A DNA stretch of 6,181 nt from an uncultured Bacteroidota bacterium. Lineage in GTDB: Bacteria > Bacteroidota > Bacteroidia > Chitinophagales > Saprospiraceae. The position numbers were made by a program, and so were the translations under genes. The stretch is taken from NCBI GenBank assembly GCA_937876435.1, contig CALEIL010000123.1, forward strand, positions 1-6,181, in the 5' to 3' direction. Within the stretch, counting starts at the first letter, position 1. The number at the start of each line of letters is the position of its first letter. The notes under the pieces are model-generated. The model made no database searches. It had not been told where the DNA came from and worked only from the letters and a program-made list of their open reading frames with translations. Of the stretch, positions 1 to 5,998 are shown in pieces.

Positions 1-1
1 T

Positions 2-664
2 TCACAGGTTCAGTTTATCAACAAGAGCCAGAGTGCGGTAACCAACCTTGCCGTTACCAACTGGACGTTCCACGATGGTGGTGTCTCTTAACAGGGGCAC
101 ATTATAATATTCATAGGGAATAGAATCGGCGAATTCCCAATAATTTCCTCCACCCACTCTGTCCATATCATTGGAATACGGAATGCCAAAATAACTGTCA
201 AATCCATTGTTGGTCGGTAAATACTGATTGTGATGGCCGAGGTGCCATTTTCCAATACAAGCGGTGGCGTATCCGGTCTTCCTGAGTTGCTCGGCCAGCG
301 TGATTTCATTGGCTGGCAAGCCATGCAGAGAATTGGGAAACAACACCCGGCTTTTATCGCTGCACATCCCGCTTCGGATGGGCAACCTGCCCGTCAACAG
401 CGCCGCCCGACTGGGCGTGCATACACTGGCCCCTACATAGAATTGTGTCCATTTCTGACCCTCCCTCGCCATCTGATCCAGATAGGGAGTTTTGATCGTA
501 GGATGTCCGAACGCCCCCAAGTCACCGTAGCCCATGTCATCGACGAATATGATGATAAAATTGGGGCTATCCTCCGGCGTGGATATCTGGGAATAGCCAT
601 CAAACATCGTGAAATAGCTAATCAGGATATACAGAATGGGACGTACAAAAATGATAAATTTCAT
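2..664 (-). CDS. Secreted arylsulfatase, N-terminal part only (truncated or broken at window edge)
   Basis: Sulfatases of the alkaline-phosphatase superfamily hydrolyse sulfate esters, in bacteria often on glycans, in the periplasm or outside the cell. The 220 residues begin with a hydrophobic signal peptide (about 1-26, ending GYSQ). The metal-binding start FVDDMGYGDLG follows (Asp42, Asp43), then CTPSRAALLTGR with Cys82, the residue a maturing enzyme converts to formylglycine, and GKWHLGH (Lys139, His141). NNGFDSYFGIPYSNDMD is also typical of the arylsulfatase A-like group. Complete members run about 450-550 residues, so the C-terminal half with the remaining metal and substrate residues is absent. 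Family resemblance ends near ERPV (199-202); the last 18 residues look unrelated and a TGA stop sits at bases 2-4. A contig-end artefact, frameshift or real truncation are all possible. The ATG lies 15 bases after the CPBP stop, without a Shine-Dalgarno site, suggesting co-transcription. The family call is firm; the substrate is unknown. Confidence 0.9.
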   Translation of the reverse strand: MKFIIFVRPILYILISYFTMFDGYSQISTPEDSPNFIIIFVDDMGYGDLGAFGHPTIKTPYLDQMAREGQKWTQFYVGASVCTPSRAALLTGRLPIRSGMCSDKSRVLFPNSLHGLPANEITLAEQLRKTGYATACIGKWHLGHHNQYLPTNNGFDSYFGIPYSNDMDRVGGGNYWEFADSIPYEYYNVPLLRDTTIVERPVGNGKVGYRTLALVDKLNL

Positions 665-679
665 CTGATTCTATTTTTT

Positions 680-1843
680 TCAATTAATGATATCGATACC
701 CAGGAACATCGGGCTGATATTGACCAGCGTATGGATCAAAGCTGCATACAAAACGTTCCGGGTTTTCCAGTACACGTACCCATACGCCCACCCGGCTATT
801 ATAGCAAATCCGACGTACGCGATGGATCCGGCATGAAAATGCACCAGGCCAAAAAGTATACTGATGATAGCCATCGCCAGATAATGATGCCGGAACCCCG
901 AAAAAAAATTGGAAAGCAGATAGGCTATGAGAAATAACAAGACCGATACGACGGCGGGAAGCCAAAACAAGGGGCCTCCCATACCTACCCCCGTAGCCAG
1001 AGCCAGAATAATCATGACCAGAAAACTAATGACCCAAAAACTCAATTGATCCGTAGCCTGCCGGATTTTCCGGGCCAGCATATTCTGCAATAAGCCCCTG
1101 AAAAATAATTCTTCAAACAATGCCGTATGTAAAAAAATGGTCAGGAAACGGATCGCGATACTTTCAGCAGAACGGCGATCCGACGGATCCCAACCTCCGA
1201 ATTCGACCAAACCAAATAACGAGCCTATCATCCACACCGAACCGATGTACACCGCCCAGACCCATACGGCCGTCCAGAGCTTTCTGCCCGAAATATCCAC
1301 CCAAAATCCCACGTTTCCCAAACGACGGATGACGACAAAAGCATAAACCGCAATCAACATAATCACCATACGATAGACCGAATCAAAATGAACGCCTTCG
1401 ATAGGAAGATCTGAATTTCCTGAAAGATCGATGAGCGTGACAGGCCATAAAAAGATGATAGTCACCACCAGATCGGACCAGGAAATTTCATTGTAATGAA
1501 GATTGCGGTGATACATCGCCAGAACGGGGAACATCATCAGATAAGGAAGCAGAAGGGATGCACCGTAGTCGATTGTCTGACCGTGAATGCCCAAATAAGA
1601 ATAGTACAATACAACCAGAACGACCGGGAATGCGATGGTACTGAGCAAAGATGATTTGGTGCCATACCGGATGCCCTGGCTGACGGCTGGAAGACCGATG
1701 GAAAACAACAGCCCGTACAAGATGATAAACAATGGTAGATCGACCACATAAAACAACAAATCACCCTGTCCACGATTGAAGTAGATCCACAATACGATGA
1801 TACCAAAAACAAAAATTAAAGTCGACGAAGTTTGTTTATTCAC
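680..1843 (-). CDS. CPBP-family (CAAX protease/Abi type) intramembrane metalloprotease
   Basis: CPBP proteins are polytopic membrane glutamate/metal proteases related to Rce1. Some bacterial members act in bacteriocin immunity or protein maturation, but the role of most is unknown. This 387-residue protein is mostly hydrophobic, with roughly eleven or more membrane segments. The catalytic set is complete and in order: EELFFR (Glu244, Glu245, Arg249), FGLVHF (His335) and HTLVN (His371, Asn375). The distance from Glu244 to His335 is about 90 residues; in Rce1 it is about 33, and the extra stretch (about 262-318) looks like two additional membrane helices. The start is GTG: an in-frame TAA lies one codon upstream, an AGGA site sits 7 bases before it, and the first membrane helix follows directly. 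The next Met is beyond residue 100. The gene is 15 bases ahead of the sulfatase and 229 bases after the oxygenase. A link to sulfatase export or maturation is only a guess. Confidence 0.88.
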   Translation of the reverse strand: MNKQTSSTLIFVFGIIVLWIYFNRGQGDLLFYVVDLPLFIILYGLLFSIGLPAVSQGIRYGTKSSLLSTIAFPVVLVVLYYSYLGIHGQTIDYGASLLLPYLMMFPVLAMYHRNLHYNEISWSDLVVTIIFLWPVTLIDLSGNSDLPIEGVHFDSVYRMVIMLIAVYAFVVIRRLGNVGFWVDISGRKLWTAVWVWAVYIGSVWMIGSLFGLVEFGGWDPSDRRSAESIAIRFLTIFLHTALFEELFFRGLLQNMLARKIRQATDQLSFWVISFLVMIILALATGVGMGGPLFWLPAVVSVLLFLIAYLLSNFFSGFRHHYLAMAIISILFGLVHFHAGSIAYVGFAIIAGWAYGYVYWKTRNVLYAALIHTLVNISPMFLGIDIIN

Positions 1844-1848
1844 GGTTT

Positions 1849-1854
1849 ATTCCT
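1849..1854 (-). promoter_or_regulatory. Ribosome binding site of the CPBP gene, supporting a GTG start
   Basis: Read on the minus strand the leader is AGGAATAAACC followed by GTG. AGGA (1851-1854) is a good anti-Shine-Dalgarno match with 7 bases to the GTG at 1841-1843. The TAA at 1847-1849 is in frame with the gene and closes any longer start. The other genes here have A-rich leaders without such a site, so this one is informative. Confidence 0.6.
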
Positions 1855-2005
1855 GGTCAAAAAATCTCCAAACTGGAACCATTCGCATTTACCTGCTTAA
1901 TATGAAAACCAATTTAACCCTTTTATTAGAAATTTGGCCTGGTCCCGATGCTTTCAAATGAAATCCGTATAAAAATGCCTCTTTTAGTTTCCCTGTCTGA
2001 CCTGA

Positions 2006-2055
2006 ATAAAAACAAGCAGTGGTTTTGAAAAAACACAGGGATACTGATGAACCAC
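2006..2055 (-). terminator. Weak candidate terminator after the oxygenase gene
   Basis: On the minus strand, just after the oxygenase stop, GTGGTT (2050-2055) can pair with AACCAC (2019-2024). An alternative small hairpin, GTGTTTT with AAAACCAC, lies inside the same span (2019-2036). A run of five T follows at 2008-2012, about six bases beyond the stem. The stem is AT-rich, the loop of the outer version is long and the T-run is not directly adjacent, so termination would be inefficient at best. The rest of the 1844-2072 gap is AT-rich and I see no clear promoter or gene in it. Confidence 0.25.
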
Positions 2056-2072
2056 TATCCAATCCGGTATCG

Positions 2073-2891
2073 TCAATTAGTCCGGGACTTTGTGATTATT
2101 TCATTGAATTCCAGATCCTCCGAAATTCCGATGAGATCGGTTTCCATAATGGCTTCGTCGGAAACGCGGTCAATCGGAGTATAAGAGGAAGTATTCGTGC
2201 CCTTGAAGGGGATGTTGGACAGAGAGTTGTATACGCTGATGATCGACCAGCGGGGGAAATCACTCAGATTGGCATCGGATCGGTGGAGCAGGTTACAATG
2301 AAAAAACAGGGAATCACCCGGATTTAATTCGACATAGACCAATTCCATTCGCTTGAGGGTTTCTTCCACGCGTTCCATGTCCGCCCCTACCTGTTCACCG
2401 GCAAATCCATGGTACACCCGTCCCAATTTGTGGGACCCTCTGATCACCTGCAGGCATCCATTTTCCTTGTTGGCCGGACTCAGGGCTGTCATGACACTGA
2501 TCATATCCGGGAGCAGGAAACCGTCCCTATACCAGTATCCGTAATCCTGATGCCACTCCCAGGCGCCCCCTTTTTTGGGCTCTTTCTGCATGAGTTTGGT
2601 ATGAAAATGTCCGACACTGGTCCCCAGGATTTTCTCAGCGCCACCTACCAATCTTTCTCCCCTCGCCATCAGGCTGTATATGCTGTCATCCAGATTGTAC
2701 CACAGGGACAACCTGGTTCTCAGGCCTTCCGCATCTCCGCGGTCTATGGCTTTTTTCTTCAATACATCATCCTGCCTGGCCATTCCATAGATCCTTTCGA
2801 TCTCTTCAGGATGAAAATACCCGGGGAGTATGAGGAATCCGTCCTTTTCAAAACGTTCAACTTCCGAATCTGAAATACGATGGTAATTCAT
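2073..2891 (-). CDS. Phytanoyl-CoA dioxygenase (PhyH) family Fe(II)/2-oxoglutarate oxygenase
   Basis: PhyH-family enzymes hydroxylate an organic substrate using O2 and 2-oxoglutarate at a non-heme iron; they include phytanoyl-CoA and ectoine hydroxylases and many uncharacterised bacterial members. The 272-residue protein has a typical N-terminus (EVERFEKDGFLILPGYFHPEE, about 10-30). The iron-binding HxD is in WHQDYG (His114, Asp116), the distal His is in FFHCNLLHRSD (His203), and the likely 2-oxoglutarate Arg is in PRWSIISVYN (Arg214). ENGCLQVIRGSHKLG (143-157) is a strong family signature. No signal peptide is visible, so it is probably cytoplasmic. I chose the ATG at 2889-2891; an in-frame ATG at 2931-2933 would add 14 residues that do not resemble family N-termini. 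It starts 94 bases after the dehydrogenase stop. The substrate cannot be told from the sequence, and nothing here suggests ectoine or phytol metabolism. Confidence 0.9.
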   Translation of the reverse strand: MNYHRISDSEVERFEKDGFLILPGYFHPEEIERIYGMARQDDVLKKKAIDRGDAEGLRTRLSLWYNLDDSIYSLMARGERLVGGAEKILGTSVGHFHTKLMQKEPKKGGAWEWHQDYGYWYRDGFLLPDMISVMTALSPANKENGCLQVIRGSHKLGRVYHGFAGEQVGADMERVEETLKRMELVYVELNPGDSLFFHCNLLHRSDANLSDFPRWSIISVYNSLSNIPFKGTNTSSYTPIDRVSDEAIMETDLIGISEDLEFNEIITKSRTN

Positions 2892-2942
2892 TGTCAAATT
2901 TTTAGATTGTAATTTAATACCTGACGCGAGCACTGTGTACCG

Positions 2943-2973
2943 GAAAGATAAATACTTTTGTTCAGATATCGAA
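2943..2973 (-). promoter_or_regulatory. Weak candidate Bacteroidota-type promoter ahead of the oxygenase
   Basis: The Bacteroidota housekeeping promoter is TTTG about 19-21 bases ahead of TAnnTTTG. On the minus strand TTCG (2970-2973) is followed, after exactly 19 bases, by TATCTTTC (2943-2950), one mismatch in each box. The oxygenase ATG would lie roughly 45 bases after the start of transcription. Such matches arise by chance in AT-rich spacers, so this is only a candidate for independent expression of the oxygenase. Confidence 0.22.
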
Positions 2974-2985
2974 GAAATTTAAGGA

Positions 2986-5160
2986 TTATGGAAGTGCAAA
3001 AGCCACCAGGGCATCCCCGGCCTCTACGCCCAGCTTGCTTCCACCACAGGCAATCACCACATACTGGCGTCCATTGATCATATAAGTGCTGGGGGTGGCA
3101 AAACCGGAAGCAGGAAGATCTGTTTCCCAGAGCAGCCGACCGGTCGATTTGGAGAATGCCCGGAATTTACTGTCTTTGGTAGCTGCGATAAACAACAGCC
3201 CCCCGGAGGTCACCAGTGGCCCACCATAATTTTCCGTACCCGTAGGGGAAATATCCAAATCCTGGTATGCTTCAAGATCCCCCAGCGGTTTTTGCCATTT
3301 TTGTTCTCCGGTTGCCAGATCGATAGCCGTTAACTGGCCCCAGGGAGGGGAAATGCCCGGATTGCCTTCGCTATCCAGAAACTTATGGTATCCGTCAAAT
3401 TTCCAGGGTTGCTCCCATCGACCGGGGGTTTCATCCACTACCTTCTGGTTTTCCAATCCTTGCACGTATCGGACAACTGAAACCACCTCCTCGTCGGTCA
3501 AATGAGAAAAACCCGTCATTCTTCCACGTCCATTCACTATAATCGATGACATCATACCGGCGTCCATCTTGTCTCCAATCCCGATCAGAGATGGGTATCC
3601 ACTGGCTGGATTTCCGGATCGATCGTGCAGATGACAGGAGGCACAATTTTCCAAATAAAGCTTCTCTCCCAAATCCACCATCCGGGTCTCTGTCGATTTT
3701 TCGGTTCTGCTCATGGTGAACAGCCAGGCCATTTCATTGGAATTCACGTACAGGATCCCTTCCGGATCCACCGCGGTTCCACCCCACTCTGCCCCTCCAT
3801 CGCAACCGGGAAAAAGCAATGTGGGGGTCTCGCTAAGCGGGACAAAATGTCCCTTATTCGCAGCTTGAAATATTTTCAATAATGAGTCCCGGTCAGGAGA
3901 ATATGGATTAATATCCTCTTCGGTCAGGGATTGTCTGCTAAATGGTGCCGGCCAGGTGGGATAGCGCTGAACGGGCCAGGCTGATTCCTCGGGGATCGCA
4001 GACGCAGGTACCTCAAATTCCTCAATGGGGTACAGAGATTCCCCCGTCGCCCTGTCAAAAACGTACAGGTGACCGGTTTTTGTAGTCTGGGTGACGACGT
4101 CTCTCTTTTGCCCTTCAAACAGGATGGATGAAAGTGCCGGTGGGGAAGGTAAATCCCGGTCCCAAAGATCGTGATGCACCATCTGATGGTGCCAGATCCG
4201 TTCACCGGTATTGGCGTCCAGGGCCAGCAACGTGTTGGCAAACAAATTCTGTCCGGCCCTGTTGCCGCCGAAGAAATCGGGAGCTGCCGATCCGGTGGGT
4301 GCAAAAATGATTCCCCTTTCCTGATCGATAGCCATACCGGCCCAGCTATTTGCCCCGCCTACCACTCCATCAGCGTAAGCAGATTCAGGCCAGGTTTCAT
4401 ATCCCTCCTCTCCCGGAAAAGGAACCGTTCTGAACTTCCAGACCAACTCACCGGTCCTCACATCAAATGCCTGGATATAGCCCGGAGCCGCCCCGGCACT
4501 CTCACTCAGTGCCAGGGGCATGACGATCAGATTCTTGTATATGGCACCCGGCGTCCGGGAAACCACGTATTTATCGGTTACATCCCCATCAAGACCCATT
4601 TTCAAACTCACTCGTCCGGAATCTCCAAAAGCCTGAATCGGCTCACCCGTACTGGCATCGAGCGCGTAGAGCCACTCCCGGTAGCTGGTAAATACCCGTT
4701 CGTCCTCCCCCTCTCTCCAATAGGATACTCCCCGGCTTCTGAGGATGTTCTTTTCCAGCGATGGACTGAACCGCCAGAGTTCCTTCCCATTGGTTCCGTC
4801 TAGCGCATATACCTCCTTGGTCGCCGTCACACCAAATAATTTTCCGTCAATAATGATGGAATTGCATTCCATTTCTCCGGGATCACCGCTCCGGTACGTC
4901 CACACCGGACGGAGATTCTGGACATTGGAAGTATCGATCTGGTCTATGGTCGAAAAAATATTCAAAGCAGGAGAACCCAAATATACAGGCCAATCCACGT
5001 AGGAATTTGTTTCATCGGATTGACAGCCTGCAAGGAACAGGACCAAAAAGGCTATAGAAATTCTGGTTCTGATCAGAGCCTCATACCAAGGATTCCCCCG
5101 GGTATTATCCCCCCTTTTTTGATATCTCTCTCCTTCATGTGGTCCGGAGGCTTGCTTCAT
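2986..5160 (-). CDS. PQQ-dependent dehydrogenase lipoprotein with inserted cytochrome c domain
   Basis: The family oxidises sugars or alcohols outside the cytoplasmic membrane with pyrroloquinoline quinone and passes electrons to the respiratory chain. Numbering from the in-frame ATG at 5268, a lipoprotein signal ends VLFLAGC (Cys82), followed by QSDE, similar to Bacteroidota surface-lipoprotein export signals. The propeller starts DWPVYLGSPALN (92-103) and contains repeated ALDxxTGExxW blade motifs. HHDLWDRDLP (365-374) corresponds to the segment holding the catalytic Asp in E. coli glucose dehydrogenase; Lys397 and FDRATGE follow. A cytochrome c domain (about 534-607) interrupts the propeller, with heme motif CASCH (Cys542, Cys545, His546) and a possible axial Met584. 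The propeller resumes at PPWGQLTAID and ends at 760. The frame is open to 5268, but 5161-5268 translates an inverted-repeat spacer; I give the nearest ATG (5158-5160), though it still leaves about 45 residues before the lipobox Cys. The substrate is unknown. Confidence 0.9.
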   Translation of the reverse strand: MKQASGPHEGERYQKRGDNTRGNPWYEALIRTRISIAFLVLFLAGCQSDETNSYVDWPVYLGSPALNIFSTIDQIDTSNVQNLRPVWTYRSGDPGEMECNSIIIDGKLFGVTATKEVYALDGTNGKELWRFSPSLEKNILRSRGVSYWREGEDERVFTSYREWLYALDASTGEPIQAFGDSGRVSLKMGLDGDVTDKYVVSRTPGAIYKNLIVMPLALSESAGAAPGYIQAFDVRTGELVWKFRTVPFPGEEGYETWPESAYADGVVGGANSWAGMAIDQERGIIFAPTGSAAPDFFGGNRAGQNLFANTLLALDANTGERIWHHQMVHHDLWDRDLPSPPALSSILFEGQKRDVVTQTTKTGHLYVFDRATGESLYPIEEFEVPASAIPEESAWPVQRYPTWPAPFSRQSLTEEDINPYSPDRDSLLKIFQAANKGHFVPLSETPTLLFPGCDGGAEWGGTAVDPEGILYVNSNEMAWLFTMSRTEKSTETRMVDLGEKLYLENCASCHLHDRSGNPASGYPSLIGIGDKMDAGMMSSIIVNGRGRMTGFSHLTDEEVVSVVRYVQGLENQKVVDETPGRWEQPWKFDGYHKFLDSEGNPGISPPWGQLTAIDLATGEQKWQKPLGDLEAYQDLDISPTGTENYGGPLVTSGGLLFIAATKDSKFRAFSKSTGRLLWETDLPASGFATPSTYMINGRQYVVIACGGSKLGVEAGDALVAFALP

Positions 5161-5192
5161 TTTCGAAATGCTGATCGTCAATGAACTACGTT

Positions 5193-5210
5193 CCGACGGG
5201 TCACCGTCGG
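5193..5210. repeat. Perfect GC-rich inverted repeat in the spacer before the dehydrogenase
   Basis: CCGACGG (5193-5199) and CCGTCGG (5204-5210) are exact reverse complements separated by GTCA, giving a 7-bp stem with a 4-base loop. A related GTCGGAC lies beside it at 5214-5220. No T-run follows on either strand, so it is not a standard terminator. The stretch is richer in GC than the genes around it and could be a copy of an intergenic palindromic repeat or a regulator site; the window has no second copy to compare. Confidence 0.6.
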
Positions 5211-5298
5211 GGTGTCGGACTTCGCTTGCCGGATCAGATCTTAACGGTTGACGGAGTATCGTGGGCATTTAGCAGGATTGAGAATTTTATTTATCGGG

Positions 5299-5862
5299 TC
5301 AATTTCGGATAAATGTCTGGACATTGCCGGGAAAAGGTTCCGTATTTCCCCCTGTTTCAGTTTTGGTACTTCCGAGGCCCCCGGAAGGTGTCGGCGCAAT
5401 CGCATTGATATACGGATCGGTTTGGACGATTTCCACGTTCAGTACGTAATTGTCCTGTGCTTTCATAATCCCGTCAAAAACGGCCGCGGTGGGCTGCGTC
5501 TGATTCAACGTGAGTGTCCAGATGCCATCGATCCCGGAATCAGCCAGCGAATACGTACCGGATGTAGGATTGGACATCCCACCGGTGTTTTCGATTGTCA
5601 ATACGTACGATTTGTCTGCATTGAAAACCGCCGAAATCGATTGGGCATCGAACAACTGCTTCCAGACCATGGAAAGGTTCTCCCCCTCTGACTTCCAGCT
5701 TCCTTCAAAAAAATCCTCACAAAGAGGACAATTCCCACCACAGTCGATGGTATATTCCGTGTCACCCAATACACCGTCCGAACAACTTTCTCCTCCCGTG
5801 CCCTCCTGACAGGAAAAATTCAATAAATACACAAACACAAATAAGGTGATGGCTCTAAACAT
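5299..5862 (-). CDS. Small lipoprotein with DCGGxCxxC cysteine module, unknown function
   Basis: I do not recognise a named family. The 187-residue protein starts with a short hydrophobic signal ending LLNFSC, giving a likely lipidated Cys18 of Bacteroidota type. A compact Cys-rich module follows at 27-48 (CSDGVLGDTEYTIDCGGNC and on to PLC, with Cys27, 41, 45 and 48). It matches the 'CxDGxxNxxExxxDCGGxCxxC' motif seen in many secreted Bacteroidota and myxobacterial proteins and probably forms disulfides. From about 51 to 150 there is an alternating, beta-rich sequence with GSWKSEGENL and SGTYSLADSGIDGIWTLTL, resembling lipocalin-like lipoprotein domains. The tail (about 157-187) is rich in Gly, Thr and Pro and looks disordered. 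The ATG at 5860-5862 follows an A-rich leader without a Shine-Dalgarno site. It is the first gene of the leftward run; whether it works with the dehydrogenase is unknown. The gene and lipoprotein calls are good, the fold is an inference. Confidence 0.8.
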   Translation of the reverse strand: MFRAITLFVFVYLLNFSCQEGTGGESCSDGVLGDTEYTIDCGGNCPLCEDFFEGSWKSEGENLSMVWKQLFDAQSISAVFNADKSYVLTIENTGGMSNPTSGTYSLADSGIDGIWTLTLNQTQPTAAVFDGIMKAQDNYVLNVEIVQTDPYINAIAPTPSGGLGSTKTETGGNTEPFPGNVQTFIRN

Positions 5863-5998
5863 GATTCGGTTATTTTAAATTAATATGAAATAAATCACTA
5901 ATATATGAAAACGATGTCAGTCTGATGTTAATTGCTGATTTTAAATGCATATTTTTAACCCTCGTGGAGAGATGATTGGCTTGCCTCGACGGAGGGAA
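5863..5998. other. AT-rich leader region upstream of the lipoprotein gene
   Basis: The part next to the lipoprotein start (5863-5960) is strongly AT-rich and probably contains its promoter, but I could not find an acceptable TTTG / TAnnTTTG pair on the minus strand. The outer part (about 5961-5998) turns GC-rich. There, on the minus strand, CCCTC near 5994-5998 and GAGGG near 5959-5963 can form the ends of an imperfect bulged hairpin. No gene is supported in this stretch. Confidence 0.4.

Noticed and set aside
230..937. Plus-strand open frame of 235 codons
   Set aside because: It lies antisense to the well-supported sulfatase and CPBP genes, crosses the junction between them, and its translation has no recognisable domain.
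1844..2072. Search for a promoter or small gene in the oxygenase-CPBP gap
   Set aside because: Near matches to TAnnTTTG exist (for example TTCATTTG) but none has a TTTG box at the right distance, and no coding frame stands out.
2409..2873. Plus-strand open frame of 154 codons
   Set aside because: It is antisense to the PhyH oxygenase with its intact HxD...H...R set, and shows no domain of its own.
2889..2933. Longer start for the oxygenase at the ATG 2931-2933
   Set aside because: The 14 added residues do not resemble family N-termini, whereas MNYHRISDSEVERFEKDGF fits well; the leader just before 2891 is A-rich as for other genes here.
4171..4803. Plus-strand open frame of 210 codons
   Set aside because: It is wholly antisense to the PQQ dehydrogenase propeller, whose motifs are clear; the translation is Arg/Pro/Ser-rich and looks like a shadow frame.
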